A stretch of DNA of 64,000 nucleotides, taken from NCBI RefSeq assembly GCF_947172395.1, contig NC_069087.1, positions 5,041,107 to 5,105,106 of the forward strand. The letters are read 5' to 3'. This stretch comes from Bicyclus anynana (Eukaryota; Arthropoda; Insecta; Lepidoptera; Nymphalidae). Position 1 is the stretch's first letter; each line of letters begins with the position of its first letter. Of the stretch, positions 44,284 through 54,660 are shown piece by piece. The notes under the pieces are model-generated. The model did no database searches. It was given only the letters and a program-made list of their open reading frames with translations, and was not told the DNA's origin. Position numbers and translations under genes: made by a program.

Positions 44284-44756
44284 GAGGGTAGGGATAGGAT
44301 AGAGGTAGGGAAGGGGTAGGATAGAGGTAGGGTAGGGGTAATTTAGGGAAAGTGTAGGGTAGGGTAGGGTAGGGTACGGATAAGGTAGGAGTAGTGTAGG
44401 GTAGGGGCAAGGTAGAGGTAGGGGAAGGCTAGGAACGTATAGGGTAGGGGAGGAGTAGGATAGGGGTAGGGTAGGGTAGGGGTAGGGTTCGGGTAGGGTA
44501 GGGTTAGGGTAGGGATAAGGTAGGTGTAGGGAAGGGTTAGGGTTAGCGGTAGGGTAGGAGTAAGGTAGGGGTAGGGTAGGGGTAGATTAGGAGTAGGGTA
44601 GGATAGGATATGGATAGGTTACGGGTAGGGTTAGGGTAGGGTAAGGTGGGGGGAGGGAAGGGTTAGCGTTAGCGGTAGGGTAGGAGTAAGGTAGGGGTAG
44701 GGTAGGGTAGGGTAGGGTAGGGTTGGGTAGGTTTACGAGCAGGGTAAGGTAGAGGT
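44284..44756 (+). repeat. TAGGG-type degenerate minisatellite
   Basis: Irregular mixture of ggtaggg, gtaggggtagg, gtaggatagg and ttaggg words over about 470 bases, strictly G/T/A-rich on the plus strand with C very rare. It resembles telomere-like repeats but is not the insect TTAGG array, and it lies inside Helitron ends. The G-run density suggests G-quadruplex potential. Confidence 0.85.
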
Positions 44757-45273
44757 AGAGAAGTTTACATCAATTTTTACGCGGACGAAGTCGCGGGCGT
44801 CCGCTAGTGTTATATATTTTACTGCACATTACTCGAGACTCCAGTTACGTAAGATATTGCATCCCATCAGTCAATTCTTATAGCAAGACGTAGGCTGGAA
44901 TGAAAGGGTGATAAATTGCCGTCACAATATAATTCAGTAAATTGATTGATCCTTTTCTAGATGATATATTGTGTGGGTGTTTCGGACGCGGCTAATAGGT
45001 GTTAGTGGGTAAATAAAAACGGGCGGAGTCGGGCGTCATTAATAACTATCGCCCTAACACTTCATTAACCATCAATCACACGTGCTATGGCGGTGACAGT
45101 CTCTATTAGAATGTAAAGAGTTTATTTTTTGCTTATCCGAACACATAAAAACTGATTATAACAATAACAGTAAATAATCAGAGTTATTTTTTTTAATAAA
45201 TAATAAACTAATTTTATATTGAATAATTGAAATTAAGTTTTTTACACGCTTTACTTGTCACTATATACTCGTA

Positions 45274-45720
45274 TGTAAGAAAATCTTGGAATCTTAATTT
45301 GATCCACTTCTTCGATTACGATAAAATTTTGCACACGCTCTGAGTTCTGATGACAATACATGAATAACTAAGAAACGTCATTACAAATCCAATATGGCGG
45401 CCTCTACATTTACTTGTAACTATGTAAAAAAAACATATCTAGGAATCTTAATTTGACCCACTTCCCGGCCTGCGATTAGGATGAAATTTTGCACACGATC
45501 GGAGTTCGAATGACAATACATGACTAGCTAAGAAACGTCATTACAAATCCAATATGGCGGCCTCCCCAAGATGACGGACTGGCTGTTTGAAATCCACCCC
45601 CATGATATGGATATCAAATGATAAGGTTTGCAGCTGTCAGGAATACGAAAAAAATTTACGTGACTTAAATCCAATATTTGTAATTTTTAGTGCGTGCTAA
45701 TAGCATGTTTTTTAGTTTTT
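45274..45720 (-). repeat. Dispersed repeat family R2, minus copy with internal duplication
   Basis: Reverse complement of the family at 40795. The 'ggaatcttaatttga' to 'caatatggcggcctc' portion occurs twice in direct orientation (anchors 45288 and 45442, period about 154). After the second portion the match continues through 'cctccccaagatgacgga', 'atggatatcaaatgataagg' and 'gtcaggaatacgaaa'. Confidence 0.75.
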
Positions 45721-45902
45721 TAAACGATTTAAATTTATTTATTTAGAATTTAATTAAGCACATTGCAGTATCGTAATAGTAGATACTTCTTGTAAGAGAT
45801 TCGTACGGGGTATTATTATTTCTATGTTTTTTTTTACGTTTTATGTTTATTTGATAATTGTTTTAAAACTATTGATAAATAACACTTCAAAATAGCTACG
45901 TA

Positions 45903-46259
45903 TTAAGTTATGTGTATGCAATACCGGGAATTTTCCCCTGTTTTCCCATAAACACCTGAAAAGAATGACTTGTCGGATGTAGTTAATAATCTTATTAATT
46001 TGTTCGAGTTAGGCAACCCGCTGGTCCCGACGTTCTTTGTAATTAACGAGAACACCTCATCTATTACATTAGCTTGAGGGCCCGCGAAAATACTTACGTG
46101 TACAAGATCACCAGCGTAACACGACACCACACGTGAACAATTACAACTATGAGACTGCGAAACTGAAGGGTCTACGTTAATTGGCCAGATATCATACAGG
46201 GTTAACACAATAAATAAATTGCGCGTGAAGAAAATGAAACAAGAAAATTCATTTATCAA
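45903..46259 (-). CDS. Orphan ORF of 118 codons (hypothetical)
   Basis: The longest frame in the window that is not repeat-derived by eye. It starts MINEFSCFIFFTRNLFIVL, a hydrophobic N-terminal stretch that could be a signal peptide or anchor. A Ser/Cys-containing region follows (SHSCNCSRVVSCYAGD), with a potential N-glycosylation site NCS, and it ends GENSRYCIHIT. I recognise no family. The ATG context (gataaATG) is acceptable, but no splice, promoter or poly-A evidence was found. Chance, an exon or an old repeat remnant are all possible. Confidence 0.2.
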   Translation of the reverse strand: MINEFSCFIFFTRNLFIVLTLYDIWPINVDPSVSQSHSCNCSRVVSCYAGDLVHVSIFAGPQANVIDEVFSLITKNVGTSGLPNSNKLIRLLTTSDKSFFSGVYGKTGENSRYCIHIT

Positions 46260-46700
46260 AAGTAACTAGTATGGAGGTGTATGTGTTGTCTTTTGTACTT
46301 CTTTATGATTGATTCGTTTTTAAATTACAAGTTAATTTATTTATTACTTTTAATAATTTAATCTAAAACTTCAATTTATGTGTAGCTCATCTAGTCCATA
46401 AAACTAAAACTTAAAAAAATATTTATAAATATCAAAATGAATCTTTAATCTTCCTAAGCGCAAATCTCGACAACGGCCAAAAAGATTTAGCTAATTATTT
46501 TTTTAGAATACTTCTTGAAGTACGTGGATGGTTCTTACGGAGAGAAAAATTTTTAAAGCTAATAAAAATATCAGGTTAATGTTATTTTAAAAAATTGTTT
46601 TGACTTCAGATTTTTTTTAATCCATTAAGATTTTAAAAAGCAATATTATTTAAAACCATAGTAAACATCATTCTAATTGTTTGTGTGTAAGTAAAATAAA
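46260..46700. other. A+T-rich stretch, nothing recognised
   Basis: No ORF, repeat or motif cluster was identified. Confidence 0.4.
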
Positions 46701-46705
46701 CTTGT

Positions 46706-47166
46706 GGTGGAAATAGCAGTCTGGGACGGATATGACTTCGCTCGATCTCGTGTTGGCACGTACTGACGTTAGATGGCGCGACTTGTTTCGTAAAGAGTAG
46801 GTTTAGAGAGGGGTAGCGATCAGTTGGCGGGAACGACTTGCGATATAAGGTCGTCTTGCGGTGTAAATCGTCGTCCGGTCGGCTTTAGTGCGCTCGTGGC
46901 GTTCGTGCCGTCCACATTACTTGTTGTGTAATTCTTTATGGGTTACTTGAGACAGGCGGGGAGAGTGACTTGAGTGGAAAAGGGGAGTGTTGGTTAACTA
47001 TCAAAGACGTCTTTAACCCTACACACAACCTTCACAAGTGCGTGACTCTTCTCAAGGTCATCTCTGCCATTCTAGGGTCTCATTTTGGTCACAGTTTGAC
47101 AATTAAGTTGTCCTGACAAATGTTGTGAATCATAACCTTTGTTCGATATTGGTTTTCTTATTTTTG
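46706..47166 (-). repeat. Dispersed repeat family R1, minus copy
   Basis: Reverse complement of 11105-11446, from 'ggaaatagcagtctgggacg' to 'cctttgttcgatattggttt'. It holds about 120 extra bases (about 46760-46885, 'gcgacttgtttcgtaaagag' onward) absent from the plus copy, so the plus copy is internally deleted or this one is longer by insertion. Confidence 0.65.
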
Positions 47167-47870
47167 GAATCCACTTCTGAGTCTTCTAAAACTTGTTGAT
47201 ACTTGTTTTACATACACATTTAAAATATTTGTCGTTTCAACAACATTCGTTGGCCTACGAACATATAGCTCTTGTATGAAACTAAAGATAAGTTATCAAG
47301 TTTCCATAATAACAAGTAATAGTTTCGATTGGGAAGGTAGGCTTCAGAGGGTTCGTAAATCATAGTGGAGGAAACGCTTTGATCAATTAAATTTTATTAC
47401 AAACGTTTATTAAAGGGCGGGTAAGTGAAAGATTTATTGGAGGTTTATCCTCGAGCGTAGATTAAAGGATATTGCTCAATACGGCAGACCTTCGGTTATG
47501 GGCTCCCGGGTTTATAATGTTTCCTTATATGTAAAATTAAGGTGTTTTCTCTATAGTAGCCGTTGAACGTTATGGGTTAATTTCCTGGTTCTATAAAATA
47601 TATTTTCCTGTTTTTTATAACTTTACAGTAGCAGTTTATATTAAGAAAACATAAAATCCTAACATTGGATTAAAAAGTAGCGTATATTTTGCTCAACAAC
47701 CTCCTCTATCTACCAGCAAAACTCCCGTTATAATAGGTTTCCACCCTTTCAGAGATTAGCCCAAACAAACAGACAAAAAAATATAAAAAAAGCTTGATTG
47801 TGTTTTAGTATCGTGTAAATAACTACTTATAAGCACTTGAGAAAGCAGTTATTTTGACATCACAGACAGA
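47167..47870. other. Unique stretch, nothing recognised
   Basis: No gene. A short tRNA-like 'ggctcccgggtttataatg' at about 47501 could be a SINE B-box remnant but lacks a partner A-box. Confidence 0.35.
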
Positions 47871-47877
47871 CCGGTTA

Positions 47878-48066
47878 CTCGCGTGGTTCCCGTTCCCGTA
47901 GAAATACGGGGATAATTTATACTCTATAGCCTGCCTCGATAAATGCTATCTAAAACTGAAATAATTTTCAAATCGGACCAGTAGTTCCTGAGATTAGCGC
48001 GTTCAGACAAACAAACAAACAAACAAACAAACAAAAACCCCTTCAGCTTTGTAATATAAGTATAGA
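47878..48066 (-). mobile_element. Non-autonomous Helitron, 3'-truncated, minus
   Basis: On the minus strand it begins TCTATACTTATATTACAAAG after an A, carries (TTTG)n at the site of an (ACAA)n run on the plus strand (48009-48037), then 'aacgcgctaatctcaggaac', 'ggctatagagtataaatta' and 'gggaacgggaaccacgcg'. The final part with CTAG is lost. Confidence 0.8.
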
Positions 48067-49095
48067 TTAAAGCTTTCTAGAACGTACATGAAGTTTTATG
48101 GAGGTACATCGGGATACTTAATCAAATCTCACGCTAATATAAACCTCTACAGTAGTTTAGATTGATGGATATCGCTAATTTTTTGTGTAGTCGAAATATA
48201 TTTAAATAGTTACAATGATCTCTATACGTTGAACTAGATGGTTAATTTTATTGCTTATTTAAATACACAGAATTCTAAGATCTTAAAAAATATAGCACGA
48301 AATTCTTCATTAATCATTCTTGACGCTCCTTATCCAAAAAGCTCATAATAAGTCTTTAATTATAAACCAGTTGAATGACTTTAATAAAACTATATTATGG
48401 TATTAAATTTAGGAGCTTAGTAGGATTAATCTCCTTGAAAACGCTCACTCAAAGCATGTAATATCTCGGGTCAAACACGGTCTAATCTAACGCAGTGTAA
48501 ACATTGCTCCCAAGTTTAGGATACAACTGTGTGAATTGCTTCCTCGGGTATTTCAATTGTATGTAATTTAAATATTGTATTTTAATATTTCGTCTAGATA
48601 CTTAATTGATGCTATTAAAATATCCTATTAGGTTCTTAATTTTTTTTTAGGTATTCAAAAATAAGTAGAATTCAATGATTTCATCACAAAATTAATTGAT
48701 TTTGGAATGATAAATTTACACACATAATAGGTACTTAATAGAGATGTTTAATTTGAACCTTTTTTGCAATGAAATCCTCGTTTGCAAAGAAATATGGGCA
48801 ACAAACATCGTATGTGTCAATACGGCTAATGAAAACCTTAGAAATAGCATTCAAAAACATCGCTTTAGTACTTTAAGTGTTTTCTTCCTTGTGACTTTAA
48901 GTGCTTTAATGGCCTATTCACTATTTTGGTCTTTAATATCAACCTATTAAAATAAACATCAAATCAATTGACAAAATGTCATTTAACTACTGTGTGATAT
49001 TCACCAGTAAGCACCGGATGGCATTTGTTACATAGAATCTCAACTTCGTATATGTCAACTAGCAATTATTATCAAAGATTATTATTTTTATAGAT
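48067..49095. other. A+T-rich stretch, nothing recognised
   Basis: A 68-codon plus frame at 48744-48950 is unsupported. No repeats were recognised. Confidence 0.4.
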
Positions 49096-49107
49096 ATTAG
49101 AGAAGAA

Positions 49108-49228
49108 GAGAATTAGCATGTGGTGACGTTGATCATAGATTAAGTCGTTCGCACCATAGTGACGTTGATCATAGATTAAGTCGTTCGCACCATAGTGACG
49201 TTGATCATAGATTAAGTCGTTGGCACTA
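49108..49228. repeat. 36-bp tandem repeat, about 3.3 copies
   Basis: 'gtgacgttgatcatagatta' plus 'agtcgttcgcaccata' is repeated nearly perfectly (last copy has 'gttggcacta'). The in-frame period yields a 12-residue repeat on the minus strand (NDLIYDQRHYGA), a consequence of the unit length rather than evidence of a gene. Confidence 0.9.
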
Positions 49229-49344
49229 ATCACTCTATCATATCGATACTGTGGCCATATTGTCACTAAGGAATACAATGACCATAGATATGCATGCCTT
49301 AAAAATCTCTTTTAACTTAGCCATGTAGTGAAACGAGACAGTTT

Positions 49345-49377
49345 ATATAATCACCGAAGTCGCGGTCGATCGCTAGT
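49345..49377 (+). mobile_element. Helitron 3' end remnant
   Basis: 'accgaagtcgcggtcgatcg' then 'ctagtgg' is a mutated form of the 'gacgaagtcgcgggcgtccg' and CTAGT terminus. Confidence 0.45.
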
Positions 49378-49800
49378 GGCGATATACAGTTAAAGGCACA
49401 CAAGTAGTCGTATAAAGCGCGGAAACTAGCAACGAAAGCTAATTATCCGGCGGTTACTTTGCGAACAATGCTGTTACGCGTGATATATGCGCACTTAATT
49501 CTAATGCGATGTCGGGCGCGAGGTGCCACAGTAAAGCTGAATGCGAATCATAATAAAGTATGATTTCTTGGTCGGGGACGCGGCCTAACGCGGATAATCA
49601 CTCCTCAGGCGTACCCATATAATTCCTTAGTGCATAATGAAAGTTGATTAACATTATACTGAGGGTGGCCATCTTTCTGTCAAACGCATTTGGGACTAAC
49701 TATTTTAGAACTAATAGGTACGTTTTTGTTTTTATAAAGTTGTGGAAGAGATGAGAAGGACATTTTTAGGTATTTTATAGATTACGTATAGACAAAGATA
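49378..49800. other. Unique stretch, weak regulatory-like composition
   Basis: G+C-balanced at 49400-49620 ('gcgcggaaactagcaacgaa', 'gatgtcgggcgcgaggtgcc') with no ORF or repeat; otherwise nothing recognised. Confidence 0.35.
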
Positions 49801-49809
49801 TCGTTTATA

Positions 49810-50128
49810 GAGAGCCGTGATAGACCAGTGGATATGACCTCTGCTTCCGATTCCGTAGGGTGTGGGTTCGAATCCGGCCCGGGGCATGCAACTTTTCAAT
49901 TGTGTGCATTTTAAGAAATTAAATATCACGTGTCTCAAACGGTGAAGGAAAACATCGTGAGGAAACCAGCATACCAGAGAATTTGCCAACCCGCATTGGG
50001 CTAGCGTGGTGGATTCGTTTTATTATATCACAGCGTGGTTTTATTATTGGTCTAACCCCTTTAATTCTAAGAGGAGACTCGAGCTCAGCAGTGAGCCGAA
50101 TATAGGTTGATAATGATGATAGATTACG
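49810..50128 (+). mobile_element. SINE-C, full length
   Basis: Intact B-box 'gggttcgaatccggcccggg' and A-box-like 'gatagaccagtggatatgac', then the body ('aaatatcacgtgtctcaaac') and the end 'gagccgaatataggttgata', 'atgatgatag'. A 40-50 base foreign stretch interrupts the body near 50015 ('cgttttattatatcacagcg'). Confidence 0.85.
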
Positions 50129-50389
50129 TATCTAGTTTGGTAATTGAAACAGGAAAGTTTAATTCCTAAACCATTTACCTATTAAAAGTAAATATTCTTA
50201 CTAAAGTAAAGACTAAAATGAAAAATGTCACAATTCTACATATTTTTTCCTTAAACTGTTTTGTGTTTGTGTAAAAAATAGCAAAGTTATTGATTGAAAA
50301 GCTCTGTATTTATAGGATTTTAAGGACATGATTATTTAAACTAAGCGAAATGTCTATCGGGTTGTAGTCGAATCAAGCTAATGAGGCTT

Positions 50390-50640
50390 TTTGAAATCAG
50401 GACTTTCTTAGTAATCCAGGTCAACATGGTGGACCTAGCACTACCCGTCTTTCGTGTGTGCGTGTGTGTCCGCCGCAGATTCCGAGTCCTAATTAAGAGC
50501 GAGGGAAGGAGGGTCGCGGCCGGCGGCGGGGGAGGGGTATCGATCATCGCCCGCCAAGGAATCGACGCAGGGACCCGCAAAAAGGGGAAGCCCTCATCTC
50601 AAAATCAGCGGACGACTGAACCCGCTCTCAGCACATGTGT
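50390..50640. promoter_or_regulatory. G+C-rich island
   Basis: A sharp G+C peak ('ggtcgcggccggcggcgggg', 'gaggggtatcgatcatcgcc') in A+T-rich DNA, open for 89 codons plus and 79 minus in overlapping frames without a recognised domain. It could be a regulatory element or a non-coding exon. Confidence 0.3.
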
Positions 50641-50870
50641 TTTGATTTAAATGCACGGTCAGCTTAAAGGTGCTGACTTACTAATCAGTTACGCTGAGAC
50701 AAATACGCATGGCGTCATTTCATTTTTGATGGTGGATTTCGCATACCTGATAAAAAATACGCCAAAGCGCCCGCTCGAATTAAAATTGTCGAGTGTTTCG
50801 TGCACCGTGGAAGTACAGTTTCTCAGGATGTGCAATAAGATTTATTTTCTACATCCAGCAAAGATTCACT

Positions 50871-50925
50871 TTTTGAGAAGAGACTCGTGCTCAACAGTGA
50901 GCCGAATAAGGGTTGTTGATGATTC
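50871..50925 (+). mobile_element. SINE-C tail fragment
   Basis: 'tttgagaagagactcgtgct', 'caacagtgagccgaataagg' and 'gttgttgatgatt': the last 55 bases of SINE-C. Confidence 0.7.
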
Positions 50926-51039
50926 ACTTGATCCGCTGACTCAAGGCATCTTGGCATCTATGAGTACGTCTATTTTATGATGTCTAAAAGTAACGAACAC
51001 AAAAGTAAATTTAGTGAAATATTTTTTTTAATTTTGTTT

Positions 51040-51269
51040 AATTTTTATTTTTTACATGTTAGCCCATTACTACAATCACACCTGATGGTAAGTGATGATG
51101 CAATCACGACACGACGTTTCTACACGACATCGTACCGGAACGCTAAATCGAGTGGTGGTACGTCTTTGCCGTTAGGGTATTAATAAGCCTCCCAGTATTA
51201 ACCAGCCGGGGATCGAACCCAGGACCTCCATCTTCTAAATCCATAGTGGTATATGCCACGGAGGCCGTC
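51040..51269 (-). mobile_element. SINE-A, internally deleted, minus
   Basis: The minus strand carries head 'gacggcctccgtggcatata', B-box 'gggttcgatccccggctgg', 'gcgttccggtacgatgtcgt' and tail 'cacttaccatcaggtgtgat'. About 90 bases of the body are missing, including the 'cctcctaacaagttagcccg' junction. Confidence 0.85.
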
Positions 51270-52070
51270 AATAATAAAATTGTAGAATGATAAATGTTTA
51301 TAACTAAATCTAACCTACTAAAATTGTACGCGTCACTACTGTTCCATTATTATATTCGTATAAATATTCAAGTTTCTCAGAAAATTAGGTTTTGTCAAAA
51401 TAATTATTTCTGTAATAATTGCCTAGAATGAAGAAATCAACTTACTTTGATATGATTAACTTAATTTGACTAGTGAAGAAGCCACTGCGTTCTGTTTAGT
51501 GGGTGAAAACCTTAAAACATTTTCTATAAGGGTCAGTATAATTCGCGTGTGTTTCAAAACGCTTCGGGCGCGATTCGCAAATCCGATGTGAATAATTACA
51601 CGGCTTACGAGTGCTTACCTACTGCCTTATTACGATTTGCATATTTTCTTGTGGCTTAGCAACGTCCGCATGCGTTCGACTGGATGTCATCATATGAGGT
51701 GAACGTGTGTTTAGTTGAATATTTTGAATCACTTGGGGTTAATCGAATCCAAAATAAATAATTTGTAACTATAATAATATTATAAATTTACTCTATTTAC
51801 TTAAATGTGTAAAATGTATATGAACAGAAGGAATTACAAGAAACACCCCAGGTGAAAACATAACGTATTCCTTCGACGATTTAAATCTTTACAATATGCG
51901 TGTCAAAATTAAAGTTGCAGAAAAATATGAAATTGTCTTGAGAAATGAGACTGCTCTCTATTATAATTTTGTTTGTTTTTATCTGAATCAGTCGTCAAGT
52001 ACAAATAGCTATTAAATTTTGTATCTGATAATTGTCTTGTCCCTCTCTCTGAAGTGACAACAGCGAACAA
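51270..52070. other. Unique A+T-rich stretch
   Basis: Nothing recognised. A G+C-richer patch at 51540-51690 ('ttcgggcgcgattcgcaaat') has no ORF. Confidence 0.4.
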
Positions 52071-52079
52071 GAAACACTA

Positions 52080-53110
52080 ACAAAGCTGCTTATAAAAAAC
52101 GCTGAAAAACACTTATCCCGCTCTAGTGCAAATCGGCGACTGTCACTTCAATCACGACGGCGCCGGGACAAAACGGGAAAAAGTGACAAAAATAACAATC
52201 AAATAGAGCATCCGCGGGAATGAGATCCGGAGGAATGATCACACCCGACCCCGGGGAGCGGTTGGCTCTTCAAAGAGGACTTAATCTCTCAATTCACTAA
52301 GGAGTTAAGCTTTAAAAAAATATTTCGATAGGCAACAAAGAGTCCCCTCGCTCCGCGGTGTCTTTGACACGTCGCCGCCGGATTTTTCCGCGAGATCTTT
52401 TTGTGAGACGGGATGTCACTCCGTTTGTATCGGCTTTGTCGCGAGGTTAAGCGCCGGTTTATTAGCCCCGGCTTCCTATCCGCAAACAGAGGGAGATTCC
52501 TCAAATCCAATTCGACTATCGTGTTACCGAGTGATATGCTAAAAATAGAAAAATCAAAATATTTAATGGCACAATGCCAGATACGTCACGTCGCCCGGCC
52601 CTCTTACAATCAATATGAAAATGTGACGATCGGGGTCGCCTGCCAGCCGGCGGTCCTTAATTAAGAATACGTGACAAAAGACGAGACGTGCACACAAACA
52701 CAAGTCGCACCGAAAAAGGTCCGGATTATATAACCCTTCTGCGCTTTTGATTTTAAACGCGTGAAGTGCCAATGCCGGACCGTGCAGTCTAATTTGAAAA
52801 GAGACTTGACAAATCTGGCTTCGGCGACCCTCGTTTAATCGAGCCTAGTTCCACGTGACGTTATGAATGTTGATACAATGAAGTAACGGAGGCGGTCACT
52901 ATGGTGACGGGGCGGTTTAGCGGGAAGCCGTAGTCGAGTGGTTCGGCGAAATGCTTAGCCCCGTTTGACCGTTCGGCTGGGTCAGCGTTTTGTTCGCTGA
53001 TTCGGCTCCTCCGCGAAGCAGTCGGGATAATTAGCGGGCAAACAAGAAGCGTTGCCCGCACAACTTTTGCGGACCATTCAGGTGCTCTACAAACAGCGCT
53101 ACAAGAAGTT
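52080..53110. promoter_or_regulatory. Long CpG-rich, non-repetitive island
   Basis: About 1 kb with G+C well above background, free of recognisable repeats. Motifs include 'aaatggcacaatgccag', 'ccagatacgtcacgtcgccc', 'cctagttccacgtgacgtta' (E-box CACGTG joined to a CRE half-site) and 'cactatggtgacgggg'. Frames of 83 codons plus (52413-52664) and 66-73 codons minus have no domain I know. It is the largest candidate regulatory or exon-bearing block in the right half of the window. Confidence 0.4.
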
Positions 53111-53600
53111 TAACAGCAGTTTAATTGCGGTACGAAAACACAGGCGTGCGGAATACAGTTCGGGGTTTATTGAAAAGAACTTATACCGTTACATTGAGGT
53201 TAGCTGGTATAACGAAAACTGCGTCTGAGTTCGAAAGTTATTATGGAAATAGCAGTAATGTTATTCCTTAGTTAGTATTACGTTAAAGTTTGAAATCATG
53301 TTTTCATAAGTAACAATCTAGTTGCTAGAAAAGCTGAAATGAGAAAGAGCGTTAAGTTCATTTACTTTGAAGAAAATCACAACTCTCAGTTACCGAGAAA
53401 AATAATTCGTTTTACATTTAGTAAACATAAGATCACTTAGGAACAAGAACGATGGAACGAGTATAAAGTAAACTGTAACGTGAACAATTACACTCAATTG
53501 TTACCCCATCTGCACGAGCTAGCCGCGGCACGCCAGTCACGCTGGCCACTAATTTATCACGTATGTGACCGCGCGCTTACTCGCGTGACGATTTTATATG
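53111..53600. other. Unique stretch, nothing recognised
   Basis: No gene or repeat. Composition falls back towards A+T-rich background. Confidence 0.4.
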
Positions 53601-53607
53601 TAACAAT

Positions 53608-53850
53608 TTTTTTTTTCTTCACCTGATGCAATCTAAGATGGAAGCGTCAATTTGTTAGGAGGAGGAAAAAAATCCACACCGCTTACGGTTTCTACACGAC
53701 ATCGTACCGGAACGCTAAATCGCTTGGCGGTACGTCTGTGCCGGTAGGGTGACCAGCCAGACCTGGACCAATTGAGAAAACCTCAATCGGCCCAATTGGG
53801 GATCGAACCCAGGACTTCCGTCTTGTAAATCCACAAGTTGTCCACCACAT
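53608..53850 (-). mobile_element. SINE-A, head broken by junction with LINE
   Basis: The minus strand has B-box 'gggttcgatccccaattggg', 'ccaggtctggctggtcaccc' and 'gcgttccggtacgatgtcgt', with a shortened tail. The head stops at 'ggatttacaagacggaagtc', and the plus strand then continues directly into RTE-like LINE sequence at 53851. Confidence 0.8.
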
Positions 53851-53975
53851 GTTGGTCGACCCCCCAAAAGGTGGACCGAGGATATCAAGCGGCTCGAGGC
53901 CGTTGTACTTGGAGGGCCATGCATAAGGCCTATGTCCTACAGCGTATGTTCATCGGCTGATAATGATGATAAATG
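53851..53975 (+). pseudogene. RTE-like LINE C-terminal fragment with GAT tail
   Basis: The plus strand encodes PPKRWTEDIKRLEAVV, the 'GRPP.RWTDDI' motif near the C-terminus of RTE-type reverse transcriptases. It is followed by 'ggcctatgtcctacagcgta' and 'tcatcggctgataatgatga', a GAT-rich end. It is severely 5'-truncated and lies against a SINE-A head. No catalytic residues are present. Confidence 0.6.
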
Positions 53976-54660
53976 ATGAGTGTATAATATATACCAGTGT
54001 CAAACATTGTCATTTGTTTAAAGACTCAATATCTCTACAGATTGGGGTACTCAATTGGGTCGTGGATTGTGTTTATTTATAACACAGGCTTTTTGCTTAA
54101 TTTTAGGAAAGAGGGAATATTAGCCAATTTTAATTACAATGTATGATATTCTTTCATTTTATTTTATATAATCATTGTCATTAATGATAATTATTTTAGT
54201 GCAATACTTTACTGGCTTATCAAACAGGTAAATAAATAAATAGATTCATTACATTGACTCGTATTACATCCAATGCCTTTTCCCTTTCTTACAATTACTA
54301 ACCTTGTGTTGGTTAATTTGATTAATTTCCCCTTGAACACGCACTAAGAAACCTGTCCCTCAATTCGGATCCAATAGGGATTTGGTCCCAATTATGTATT
54401 AAGCAAAACTTGGCTATATCGGACTACACGCGATTTCACTTGGGATTATACCAATGTACGAAACCTACGCACTATATCGTTATTTATTATTCGATTGTTA
54501 CATTTGATGGTAAGTGACGATATAGCAAAGGTGATAGCGCTTACTTTTCGATACAGAAGTTCTTTGTGCCAGAGCAGGCAGCTAGTATGCGTTAATATAG
54601 GTATAGAAATCGATATAGAATATTCTATTAAAATTTATAATACATTTATATCGATGGTGG

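Larger units (their letters stand above)
43443..44807 (+). mobile_element. Composite Helitron carrying a minisatellite (1,365 bp)
   Basis: 5' end TCTATACTTCTATACTAATA preceded by A, with the first eight bases duplicated; 3' end 'gcgggcgtccgctag' followed by T. The 5' part has (aagtttgt)n, 'ggaactactggaccgatttt' and 'gctataggctatatttt'. Inside are a minus-oriented, decayed Helitron (43951-44217) and then the TAGGG-type tract (44284-44756). It has no protein-coding capacity. Either one element captured or amplified a minisatellite, or two elements share only outer ends. Confidence 0.75.

Noticed and set aside
44284..44756. Telomere or interstitial telomeric (TTAGG)n array
   Set aside because: The words are mainly TAGGG/GGGGTAGG mixtures, irregular, and bounded by Helitron ends rather than by subtelomeric structure.
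49108..49228. CRISPR-like array
   Set aside because: Units are contiguous with no spacers and the genome is eukaryotic. The same applies to the 32864-33271 minisatellite.
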